Positions 45,415-55,900 of a DNA stretch of 64,000 nucleotides are shown here, one piece after another. The position numbers and the translations under genes are program-made. Every line of letters starts with the position of its first letter. Position 1 is the first letter of the stretch. Location: the NCBI GenBank assembly GCA_014284505.1, contig JAAFYY010000001.1:2046001-2110000 (forward strand). The letters run 5' to 3'. The notes under the pieces are model-generated. The model was not told the DNA's origin. It worked only from the letters and a program-made list of their open reading frames with translations, and made no database searches. The DNA comes from Streptacidiphilus sp. 4-A2. GTDB lineage: Bacteria > Actinomycetota > Actinomycetes > Streptomycetales > Streptomycetaceae.

Positions 45415-47033
45415 GCACGACGGCCCTGCCCCCGCACCCCCGCTGATCCAGCGGTGGAACGCCACCGACCGGGAGTTCGCGACCGGCGCCACCCTGCCCG
45501 TCCTGCTGGACGCGGCCGCCACGGCGCATCCGGACGCTCCCGCCGTCCGCACCACCTCCGGCGTCGCGCTCACCCATGGCGAGCTCGCGGCGGCGAGCCG
45601 GCGGATGGCCCGGGCGCTGGTCGCGTCCGGGGTCCGGCCGGGCACCCCGGTCGCGCTGCTCGTCGACCATCTGCCGGAGGCGGTCGCCGCCGTCCATGCG
45701 ATCGTCCGGGCCGGGGCGTTCTACGTCCCGCTCGACCCCAGGTGGCCGGTGCGGCGCACCGCCGACGTCATGGAGTCGATCGGTGCGCGGCACCTGGTGG
45801 TGACCGCCGGCCACCGGGCCGCCGCCGCGCACCTCCAGGACGCTCTCGCGCAGGCACCGTCGGTCGTCGTGGCGGAGCTGCTGCCCGGCCCGGACACCTG
45901 GCGCCCGGCCCACGTCCCGGAGCCGGACGACCTCGCCTACACGATCTTCACCTCCGGCTCGACCGGGCTCCCCAAGGCCGTCGCGATCCAGCACACCGGC
46001 GTCGTCAACCTGATCGACTGGTTCAACCGCCGCAACGGGGTCGGGCCGGACGATGTCCTGCTCCAGACCGCCGCGTTCAGCTTCGACCTCTCCGTCTACG
46101 ACCTCTTCGGCACGCTGGCCGCCGGAGCCAGCATCCTGCTGCTGCCCGCCGCCGAGCTCGGCGATCCGGAGCAGATCGCGGACGCGCTGGTGGACCACGG
46201 GGTGACCCTGTGGAACTCGGCGCCCGCCCTCTTCACCACGGTGTCGTTCTTCCTCACCGACGACTCCCGCGACCGGCGCGGGCACTGCGCCGGATCTTCC
46301 TCAGCGGTGACTGGATCCCGCTCGGCACGCCCGCACTCGTCCGGGAGGAGTTTCCCCGGGCGACCCTGGTGGCGCTGGGCGGCGCCACCGAGGCATGTGT
46401 CTGGTCCAACGACTTCCCGGTCCGGGAGGTGGACCCGCGCTGGCAGAGCATCCCCTACGGCACGCCGATGCAGAACGCGCGCTACTACGTCCTGCGCGAG
46501 GATCTGACCCCCTGTGAGCTCGACGAGCCCGGGGAGCTGTTCATCGCCGGTGTCTGCGTCGCGCAGGGCTACCTCAACGACCCCGAGCTGACCGCGCGCC
46601 GGTTCCTGCGCGATCCGTGGGACGACGGCGACCCGGGCCGGCGGATGTACCGGACCGGCGACCGTGCCCGCTGGACGTCCGACGGCCTGGTCGAGTTCCT
46701 CGGCCGGCTGGACTCCCAGGTCAAGGTGCGCGGCTACCGGATCGAGCTCGGCGAGGTCGAGCAGGCCGCCCGGCACGTCCCCGGCGTCGACGAGGCGGTG
46801 GCCGTGGCCGCGGGCGACCCGCGCGACCCGTTCGTCGCGCTCGCGCTGCGGACGACCGGGGCGTTGGACCTGGCGACCGTCAGGGTCCAGCTCGCCGGGC
46901 GGCTGCCCTCGTACATGTGCCCCGCCCGCGTGCTGATCTCCGAGGCGCTGCCGGTCGCAACACCGGGAAGGTCGACCGCGCCGCGCTGCGCCAGGCCTTC
47001 ACCGACGGCGCCGGCTCCGGCCTCGACACCTGA
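45411..47033 (+). CDS. stand-alone adenylation enzyme, Cys-type code
   Basis: Activates an amino acid as an adenylate and loads it onto a carrier, most likely the PCP encoded two genes on. GTG at 45411 overlaps the GNAT stop. Core motifs: FTSGSTGLPKA, SFDLSVYDLFG, FLSGDWIPLG, LGGATEACVWS, YRTGDRARW and [13 protein letters not shown]. The hand-read code D-L-Y-N-F-S-L-V-W-K is very close to the cysteine code DLYNLSLIWK, and the SGDWIP and GGATEA signatures are those of Cys-type domains. Frame breaks near 45440, 46280 and 46965. No condensation or cyclisation domain is attached. Confidence 0.85.
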
Positions 47034-47060
47034 CCAACAGCCTTACACCCTGGGGGAGAT

Positions 47061-47981
47061 GTGAACACCGAACGGTACGACGTGGTGATCGTCGGAGCGG
47101 GGCCGGCCGGCCTCTCGGCCGCGGTCATGCTGGGCCGCGCGAAGCGCAGCGTCCTGCTGCTGTCCCTGCCCGGGCGGCGCAACTCGTCGGCGACGAGCGT
47201 GCACAACGTGCCGTTCGCCGACGGAGCGGCCCCGGCCGAGATCTACGCCAAAATGGAGAGCGACGCACTGCGCTACGGCGTCGAGATCCGCTGGGAGGAG
47301 GCCCTCACCGCGAGCACCCGGGACGACCACGTCGTCGTCGAGGGCGCCCGGAGCGGGCCGGTCCAGGCCCGGCGGCTGCTGCTGGCAGCCGGCAGGGTGG
47401 ACGAGCTGCCGTCATGGCTCCCCGACGGGGTCTGGGGCAGGTCCGCCTTCGACTGCCCCTACTGCCACACCCACGAGCGCGACGGCGGCGCCTATGTCTG
47501 CGTGGGACACAACGCCGAGGCCCTGAAGCTGGCCGCGCTCGTCGGCCAGTACGCCACCCGGCTGACCGTCGTCCTCTCGGACCCGGAAGCGGCGCGGAGC
47601 CCGCTCGCCGGCCTGCTCGCCGAACGCGGCACCGACATCCTTGTCGACACGGTCGCGCGGTCGGCCCTGCTGCCCTCCGGCTGCCTCGAACTCACCACGG
47701 CCCTCGGCACCGCGCTGACCGCCGACACCCTGCTCCTCGCCGACGTGGCCCGGGCCAACCGCCGCCTGCCCGAAGCCCTGGAACTCGACTTGACCGCCCA
47801 GGGATTCCCGGAGACCACCCTCTACGGCCTCACCTCCGACCCCCTGGTGTACAGCGCGGGCAATGTGGAGGGCTCGCCGTACTTCATGTGGACCGGCGCG
47901 GCCGCCAGCGGGATCAACGCCGCCCGGATGATCTGCGAGGACCTCGCGTTCACCACCGACCTGATGAAGCGTGGAGGCTGA
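47061..47981 (+). CDS. thioredoxin reductase-like FAD dithiol oxidase
   Basis: Intact flavoprotein of 306 residues; GTG at 47061 follows GGGGGA. FAD-binding DVVIVGAGPAGLSAAVMLG at the N-terminus, a redox pair CPYC in FDCPYCHTHERDG, NAD(P)-site remnant YVCVGHNAEALKLAAL, and the C-terminal FAD loop YSAGNVEGSPYFMWTGAA. It resembles the GliT/HlmI group, in which the CxxC oxidises product dithiols to disulfides using O2, more than housekeeping TrxB, which has a different CxxC setting. Lying between a Cys-activating enzyme and a PCP, it probably acts on a Cys-derived thiol. Confidence 0.82.
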   Translation: MNTERYDVVIVGAGPAGLSAAVMLGRAKRSVLLLSLPGRRNSSATSVHNVPFADGAAPAEIYAKMESDALRYGVEIRWEEALTASTRDDHVVVEGARSGPVQARRLLLAAGRVDELPSWLPDGVWGRSAFDCPYCHTHERDGGAYVCVGHNAEALKLAALVGQYATRLTVVLSDPEAARSPLAGLLAERGTDILVDTVARSALLPSGCLELTTALGTALTADTLLLADVARANRRLPEALELDLTAQGFPETTLYGLTSDPLVYSAGNVEGSPYFMWTGAAASGINAARMICEDLAFTTDLMKRGG

Positions 47982-47984
47982 CCG

Positions 47985-48226
47985 ATGACCAACTCCCCGA
48001 CCACCGAGGAAGTACTCGCCGACCTGTGGGAGGAAGTCCTGGGCAAGCGCCCCGCCCCACCGCCAACTTCTTCGACCTGGGCGGCGACTCGATGCGGGCG
48101 GCCAAGCTGACCAGCCTGGTCAAGCGCACCCTGACCCGCAAGGTACGGATGATGCTGATCTTCGAGCAGAGCCACCTCGCCGACTACGCCCGCGCCGTCC
48201 AGCACCTCCTGGCCGAGGAGCCCTGA
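47985..48226 (+). CDS. free-standing peptidyl carrier protein
   Basis: Single carrier domain of about 80 residues. The ATG at 47985 is three bases after the oxidase stop. The core is FFDLGGDSMRAAKLTSLV, with Ser as the phosphopantetheine site. A one-base loss near 48057 splits the frame (MTNSPTTEEVLADLWEEVLG before it). Together with the Cys-type adenylation enzyme and the dithiol oxidase it forms a self-contained amino acid loading and oxidation unit. Confidence 0.85.
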
Positions 48227-48316
48227 GCCGACGAAAGGGCGGTGACCTGCCTCCGGGCCCGCGGATGCCACGGACGGCTGGTGCTTCTGTCAGTCGTTGC
48301 GACTAATGTGCCGGTC

Positions 48317-51189
48317 ATGTCGGATGGAATACGCGACGGCGGATCTCCCCTCAAGGGTTCGCCGGCACGGGGGTGGCCGCCGGGGGTCGTCGGCTGGTCG
48401 GGCGGGCGCGGGAGACCGAGGCCCTGCTGGGGGCGCTGGACGGGCTGAAGACGGCCGGCGGGCGGGCGATCGCGCTGGTCGGGGAGCCGGGCATCGGCAA
48501 GAGCGCGCTGCTGCGCGCGGCCGTCACGCACGCCAGGGCCGCCGGGGTCCGGGTGGACGCGGCCCAGGGCCAGTGCGCGGTCACACCCGTGCTCCCGGGC
48601 CTGCCACCGCTGCCGGACCAGCCCCGCGACGTACCCGAACGGACGGCGCGGGGCGGCGCCGCGGTAGTGGCCGTGGACGACCTGCACCGCCTGACGGCCC
48701 ATCAGATCCCCGACCTGGAGCGGATACTCCAGGCGACTGCCACCGGTCCGCTGCTCTGCCTGCTGGCCTACCGGCAGCGCCAGCTCTCGCCGGCGCTCGC
48801 CGCCGTGCTGTCCCGGGCGATGTCCGCCGGCCTGCTTGAGGTGTGGCAGCTCGGTCCGCTCTCCCCGGACGCGACCAGGGAGTTGCTCGGCGACCGCCCC
48901 GACCTGGCGGAGCTGCACCGGGAGGGCCTGGGCAATCCGCAGTACCTTGAGATCATGGCCGCCGACGGCCAGGCGATCACCGTGGCCGGCACCGCGATCC
49001 TGGGTGAGCTGGCCGGTCTCGACGACACCGCGCTCACCGTGCTCCAGGCCGCAGCGGTGTTCGACCACCCGTTCCACCCGGAGCTGCTCGCCTCGGCCCT
49101 GGGAATGGAGCCGGCCGAGACCATGCGGGCACTGGACCTGCTCACCGGCCTCGACCTGCTGCGGCCGGCCGAGGTCAGATCGAAGATGGTTCTGCCGCCA
49201 CCGGCGGTGAGTGCGGTCGTCTACCAGCAGCTCGAACCAACCGGTGCCGGGATCTGCACCGCCGTTCGGCGGCCGCGCTCGCCAAGCTGGCGGTACCGAT
49301 CGCCCGGCGGGCCCACCATGTGGCGCGGTCCCTGGACCCGAACGAGCCGGAACACCTCACCACCCTGATCGCCGCCGCACGGGACGCGCTGCACACCTCG
49401 CCGGCGACATCGGCCAGGTACCTCGAGGTCGTACTGCCGCTGCTCCGGGAGGACGGGGAGCACTGGCACGAAGCGCGGGTGCTGCTCGCCCAGACCCGGC
49501 TGCTGACCGGCGACGCCGCCGAGAGCCGGGCCCTGCTCGACGCGCTGCGCCGCCCCGTGGCCGACGAGCCGCCGCACCGGAACCACGACCTGGCCGCACT
49601 CGCCGACGCGAGCCGCGTCGAACGGCAGCTCGGCCGCCACACCGAGGCCGCCGCCGTGGCCCGCGCCGGGCTCGCGGCCCTGGCCGACCGCGACTGCGCC
49701 ACGGCAGGCGCCCTGCACGCCGAACTCGCCGACTGCGCCTACGACCTGCAGGACTACGCGAGCTGTCGGCAGCATGCCGAGACGGCCGCCGCAATCGCGC
49801 ACCGGAACGGTGACCGGGTCGGCGAGGCCAAGTCCCTGGCCCAGGTGTCACTCGCGCACCTGTTCACCGGAGACCTGGCCGCGGCCGAACGTACGGCGGA
49901 CGGCGCGGTCGAACTTGTCGACGCCATCTCCGACGCCGTCCTCCTGACCAATCTGGAGGCCCTGTACCAGGTGGGCATGACCGAGGGATCCTCGGCCGCC
50001 TGGCCGCCGCCGAGCGCCACCTCACCCGGGGCGCGGCACTGTCCCGGCGCACCGGGCAGACGTACATCCAGCCCGCGCTGCTGATGGCGCTGGCCAACGC
50101 CCAGCTGCGCTGCGGGAACCTGCGCCGCACGCTGGCCACCCTCGACGAGGCCGACCGGCACACCGGGTTCGCCGGCGACCCGGCGATCCAGTCGGTGCTG
50201 GCGATGATCCGCTCCGAGGTCCTGCTGTGGCGCGGCGGTGCCGCCGAGGTGCGGGAGGCGCTCGCCTCGGCCGATCGCGCCGCGGCGCTCGCCGAGGGCC
50301 AGTTCGTCACCTGGGCCGTCAACATCCGCTGCTTCCTCGCCGAACTCGTGCTGATCACCGGCGAGCCGGCCCGGGCGGGCCGGCTGCTGCTGGACGCCGC
50401 GGGCGGCCCCGGCCTGCCCCGGATCACCACCTGGCGGCAACCACGCTGCTACGAGACCCTGGCGCGGGTCGCGATGGCCGAGGGTGACTGGCGATGGCCG
50501 AGCACTGGGCGGATCTCGCCGAGGCCCGGGTCGACGAGCTGCCCTCCGCCGGCCGGCGCGGGTACGCCATGCGCGCACGGATGTGGGCCCACGCCATGCG
50601 CGGGGACGTCGAGCGGGCCCGGCTCAGCGGGCTGGCGGCGGTCGCGGACTTCACCGCCGGCGGTGAGCGCATCGAGGTGGCCCGCACCCTGGTCGCGGTG
50701 GCCAGGCTCGCGCTGGACGCCCTGCGCACCGAGCAGGTCGACGGCTGGCTGGACCAGGCCGGGGCGCTGGCCCAGCAGTGCGGCTCGGCCCGGCTGGCCG
50801 AAGAAGTCGCCCGGCAGCGGGCCCGGTTGTGCACCACGCCGACCGACCATGCTGCTCCCTCCGCTCCCGTCGCGTCCGGCACCCAGAGCGGTGCGGTCCC
50901 GGCCGTGCCGGGCGCGCCGACCGTGCTGGACCTGCTCACCGGACGGGAGCGGGAGATCGCCCACCTCGCCAGTACCGGCCTGACCAGCGGAGACATCGCC
51001 GGCGCGCTGTTCCTCAGCGTGCGCACGGTCGACAGCCACCTCGGCCGGATCTACCGCAAACTCGGTGTCTCCAACCGGGCCAGCCTCACCCGCGCCCTGC
51101 TCAGCGAGGCCGCGGGCGCCGACGCGTCAACCGGCCGGGCAGCGGCCGGGACCGTCGTCCCCCGGATGCGGGGCCTGGTCGCCCCCTGA
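48317..51189 (+). CDS. LAL-family LuxR regulator with AAA ATPase domain
   Basis: Large ATP-binding transcriptional activator. The ATG at 48317 (MSDGIRDGGSPLKGS) needs a frame change near 48370 to reach RRLVGRARETEALLGALDG; the P-loop GEPGIGKSALLRA and Walker B VVAVDDLHRL follow. A long TPR-like helical middle leads to the C-terminal LuxR helix-turn-helix LTGREREIAHLASTGLTSGD and VRTVDSHLGRIYRKLGV. Further breaks lie near 49250, 50000 and 50495. About 957 residues fits the LAL family. It ends the plus-strand block and may activate the nucleoside/Cys operons. Confidence 0.88.
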
Positions 51190-51398
51190 CAAAGTCCCGC
51201 CGGGTGACGGCCGGGGTGACCCCGGGCCAGATCCGGTCGGCGGATCCGGGAAGCGCACACGTCGTCCGGCTGCTGCTCGATCAGGGTCGGCCTGCGCCGA
51301 GCGGTTGCCGTTGACCGCGGCGGGGACAGTGGGGTGAACCGGAACAGCCTCGGGCGCACCGGTGTCCGGTGTCCACACCTGTCCACCGCCGGGCGTGA

Positions 51399-52198
51399 TC
51401 AGGGCCTGACTGCGAACACCATGCCGATGTCGCCGGCCTGCTGCACCGGGTCCTGTTCGGCGCTGACCGCGAAGCCGTGCCTGAGGAACACCTCGCGGAC
51501 CGTGTCGCCGTTCTGCTGCCAGCGCTCCACCTCGACCACGGCCTGGCGCACCAGCGGCCAGTGCCGTTCCTCGATGCCTGCGAGCACATCGAGTTCCGCG
51601 CCTTCCACATCGACCTTGAGCAGGTCGATCCGGTCGATGCCCTGCTCGTCGAGCACCGACGACAGGGGCCTGACCGTCACCCGGTGCGTCTCGAGCCGCC
51701 GCATCACCCGCAGCCTGCGGCCGACCAGCAGCGTGAGGAGGGGAGCAGGCATCCGGCGCAGCACCGGCCCCAGCCCGCCCTGGCGGATCATCGCCACAAC
51801 GCTCGCGGTCACCCGCCGACACTCGGCATCGATGTTCCCCTGGTCCCGCAGAGCGGACGAGAAGATCGTGGCAGCCGGAACGTAACTGAAATCGAGCTCG
51901 TCGTCACCGGAAGCCAGCCCGTAAGGGAGCACGGTCAGACGCCCGTCGAAGAACTCGCGCGCATTGCGTTCGAGCGTCGCGTGGAGCGGCGGCATCGGCT
52001 CGAACGCGTAGATCCGCACATCCCCGTCCAGCCGCTCGAAGACGGCCGCCGAGAACACCCCGATGTTGGCACCCACATCAAGCACCACCGCCCCCGGCGG
52101 ACACTCGACCCCATGGGTGAAGTAGCCCCCACCTCCTCACGCAGGAAGGACGCCTCCCAACGATTGACACTGTGCAGCTCAATCGTGCTCATGGCCAT
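51399..52198 (-). CDS. FkbM-family methyltransferase
   Basis: SAM-dependent O-methyltransferase-type fold. After a frame break near 52120, VVLDVGANIGVFSAAVFERL gives the SAM-binding glycine loop, followed by RIYAFEPMPPLHATLERN and the family motif DLLKVDVEGAELDVLAG. The start is MAMSTIELHSVNRWE (GTG or ATG near 52198-52192). It ends AGDIGMVFAVRP. It faces the LAL gene tail to tail. It may tailor a cluster product, but FkbM proteins also act on glycans, so membership is uncertain. Confidence 0.82.
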
Positions 52199-52541
52199 GA
52201 CAAAGAGATATATCAGGACCAGAGCCAACAATCCAGACCCAGGACGCTCCGCACACCGCCCGGATGGACTGGCTCTGCTACACCATCCACCGCCTACAAC
52301 AAGGGGACAGCTTGGCCCCGCGCCGCCGAACGACCCAGCTGTCCCGCGCACCCAGTCCGACAAGTTCGCCCAGAGGAAGGCCCTGGCGGACCGATCAACG
52401 AATACGACGGCTCCACTTCGTGCGAATGACGCGGCTACGAAATTGATGTCAGCGATGCACAGAAGCCCCACCAGAGGCAATCTGGCGGGGCTTCATATTT
52501 GCGCTCTCATGCTCGCACGAGCCGCAGGCGCGCGCGGAAAT
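52199..52541. other. intergenic region with bidirectional terminator
   Basis: No gene is visible in this 343-base stretch, which is less GC-rich than its surroundings. It contains a long hairpin at 52462-52494. Confidence 0.5.
52462..52494 (-). terminator. hairpin terminator after the toxin-immunity genes
   Basis: Arms GAAGCCCCACCAGA and TCTGGCGGGGCTTC pair at 13 of 14 positions around a five-base loop. It follows the immunity candidate on the minus strand. Confidence 0.8.
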
Positions 52542-52975
52542 TTATACTCGGAAGGTCACCCTGGAGAACCCATCAAATTCACCAAGGCTCCGATAGTGAT
52601 ACTTGGCAATCTCCGCACTAGCATCAACCCCGCAGAAATATCGAACCCCTGGGGCCTTCCAGTAAATATAGTCCAGATTTGCCAGCCCATCCTCCGTGGA
52701 GCAGATCAGCCCTGGCTGTTCCGGAGAGAAGAGGACCAGCAAACTTGGATAGGAGGGACGACACCTCGATTCACGGCCTCGGACGCAAGATTTTCTTCTC
52801 CCACTTCAGCGACATTGATCGTCACGTGATTGACAGCCCTCCAATCAACGCGAGTCGGCGACCATGGAAGCTCAATCAACGATTCATGAAAAACCGTACA
52901 AGTACTGATGGGTGCCACTGATGCGCGCCCAGAGGCCACCCAGTCGACCAAGTGATCACTGTCGATATAGTTCAT
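52542..52975 (-). CDS. candidate immunity protein for the Rhs toxin
   Basis: About 145 residues; no family recognised. The ATG at 52975 begins eight bases after the toxin stop. It starts MNYIDSDHLVDWVASGRA and continues RAVNHVTINVAEVGEENL; a frame break near 52720 leads to SPEQPGLICSTEDGLANLDY and the end FDGFSRVTFRV. Its GC content is clearly lower than the NRPS genes, as is usual for immunity genes of polymorphic toxins. Position directly downstream of a toxin tip is the main argument. Confidence 0.65.
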
Positions 52976-52983
52976 GTCTCGGC

Positions 52984-55900
52984 TCAGTTCAACGGGAAGT
53001 GGCTGATCATCTGGCGAAACTCGCCTTCAGTGGATTGACCCAGGATGATCGCCCCTCCGCGCCATCCCGAGTTGCGCTTCGGGCCGCTCGTCCTGTCCCA
53101 CCAGTTGATATGGACACCCTTACCCGATTCAGGGTCTGGATCAAAGTCCATGCGCCAGCCGCGCAGCCCGTCCGGACTCTGCATTCCAGAATAGTACTGC
53201 CCCTTCAGTGGACCAAGCTCCTGAAGGAATGGGACCGCGTCATCCCCAGGCCAGCCGACGCACGGGCCGCACTTCGAGCATCGTTCAGGTTCGAGATGTG
53301 AACATGTGGCTCGTCGACGGTATTGCAGTTGTGCACCAGGACCGGCGTTGTACCGGCCAGTACATAGTACGTGTGGAGCTGCTGGACGGTGAGGTTCCAG
53401 CGGTCGGCGGCGCCGGGGGTGACCTTGGTGGCGACGACGGTGGGGTGCTGGCCGTTGGTGCTGGCGAGCTTGTCGTGGGGCTTGAGGTGGTCGGCTCGGG
53501 TCCAGTGTGGGTGGTGTCGTCCCAGAAGGGATGGTTGGCGGTGGTGTGGATGACCGAGGTGTGACCGTGGCCGTTGCCGACAGTCAGGTCGAGGAGGTCG
53601 GTGTCGTGGTTGATCCAGACGTGCTGGACGGTCCGGCCGCCCTCGTCCTTGCCGGTGGTGGGATCGGCCGCCTCGACCTTGTCGCCCACCTTCAGGCTGC
53701 TGATGGCCACGGTCGTGCCGTCCGCCATCAGCACCAGCGTGGTCGGGGCGAAGCTGCACGTGGGCCCGCCTCCGCCGCCTGCCTCGAAGCTGTCGGCTCC
53801 GGCGATATTGGCGACAACGGCGGCGCCGACCGAGAGGCCTTCGTAGCCGGCTCCTGCGGCAGCTGCGCTGACTGCCGCGGAGCTCCCGGCTATTCCGGCC
53901 ATCAGCGCCGAGCCAGTCACCCCGATGGACTCAGTTGCAGCCATACCTGCGGCTATGGCGACCTCAGGTGCGAAGACCACGAGAGCAACAACAGCTGCGG
54001 CGACCAGCAGCAACAGCATCTCTTCTTTGAGTTCCGCCGAATGGACTTCCACCTGGCAGACCACGTTGTACCAGGAGCAGTGGCGGTGGGCTGCGGATGC
54101 CTCAGCCCTCGCCCTCTCTTCGGCCAGCGCCTTGGCCTTCTCCTCGGCCAGTTCCTGCGCCTTGGCCTGGGCCTCGGCCTGGGCCTCGGCTGCGGCGTAT
54201 GCCGCGTCGTATGCCTGCGCCGCGAGGGTCGCCGCCTCTTGCTGCTGGGGCGTTTCGCTGGCGTAGATCTTGCTCATGTTCTCGGTGGCCTGCTGGCCGC
54301 TCTGAACCCATTCCTGCTCGCAGGCCGCGTCGCAGCCGTCCGGGCCGGGGTTGTACACGTGCAGGCCGGTGGGGTCGCTGCTGCTGGTGGGTTGTCAGCC
54401 GCGTAGGTGTAGCCGTTGAACTGCTGCGGGTCGCTGCCCAGGACCGGGTCGAGGCTGATGAAGCGGCCGAGGGTGGTGTCGTACTCGCGGGCGCCGATCG
54501 TGGTGAGCTGGTCGGCGCTGTCCTGGGGTTTGTCGAGGTAGCCGTTGGGGTCGAGCCAGCTGCTGCCCGGGCTGGCGCCGCGCGGGCACCGTAGGGGGTG
54601 TACTGCTGCCAGGAGGGATTCGCGGCCGTGCTGTCCAGGCTGAGCGTGGCCGTGCTGCTGTTGTCGGACAGGACGAAGCTGTAGTTCGAGTTGGTCAGGA
54701 CCGCCTGGCCCCCGCCGGGCAGTGCGTAGGAACGCACGTCGTTGAGGGAGTTCGTGCTGGTGACGTAGGTGACCTGCTGGTCGGGCAGGAAGAGGGTGGT
54801 GATGTTGGGGTCGGTGCGCTCGACGACGTTGCCGTCGGCGTCGTAGTAGTAGCTGCTGGTGCTGCTGCCGGTGGTGGCGGTGTACAGCTGGCCCTCGTCG
54901 TTCCAGGCGAGGGACTGCGTGCCGCTCGGGGTGGTGCGGGAGGTGGTCTGGCCCAGGCCGTTGTAGCAGTAGCTGCTGGTGGAGGTGCTGCCGCCGGTGG
55001 TGACCGCGTTGGCCAGAGTGTGCACACCGCTGCTGGTGCCGGTGCAACTCGGGTCGCTGCCGCCGTAGTTGTAGTTGACGGTGGTGTCGGTGCCGCCGGT
55101 CAGCGAGTGCTGGACCTGGGTCTTGGGCTGCCCGATGGCGTCGAAGGTCCAGTTGGTCCAGTAGGCGCTTCCGGCGATGCCGTCACCGACGGTGGTGGCG
55201 CTGGGCTGGGTCGCGCAGCTGCCCGCGGTGGTGCTGGTGGTCCAGGCCTGGCTGAGCCGGTCCAGGGCGTCGTAGTTGTAGCACTGGGTCTCGGTGGCGG
55301 AGCCGTTGCGGACGTCGGTCTCGGAGGTGACGTTGCCGGACGGGTCGTACCCGTAGCTGGTGTCGTCCATCGGCGTGCTGGACACGGCGGTGTTGACCAC
55401 GTTCTGGTCGGTCAGCGCCCCGGTGTGCTCGTCGTAGGTGTCCGAGACGGTCGCCTTGTTGGTGGCCGAGCCGATGACCTCCTGGGCGACCTGGCCCAGG
55501 CCGGTGTACGAGGTGTTCTGGGCGTAGCCGTTGGTGCCGCCCAGGGTGCAGGGCTCGTCCAGACCGCTGTAGGCGCAGTAGCCGGTGGTCAGCACCTCGG
55601 ACGGCATGCCTCCCGCGGCCGGGACGAGAGTGGCCTTGGGCAGACCGGTGGTGGGGCTGTAGGTGTGCTGGTACGCGTAGCTCCCGGACAGGCCGCCGGT
55701 GCCGGGCACCGTGTACGTCTCACCCGTGGATTCGGAGAAGACGTTGAAGCCCTTCTCCTGCGTGGTGAAGGTACCGGCCGGCGTGTAGGAGCTCTCGGTG
55801 GTGAGGTGACCGATCGGGTCGGTCACCCCGGCGACGCCGTTGCTGTTGTCGTACACCCACGAGGCGACCTCGTTGGCGGCGGACTGGTTGGCGGTGGTGG

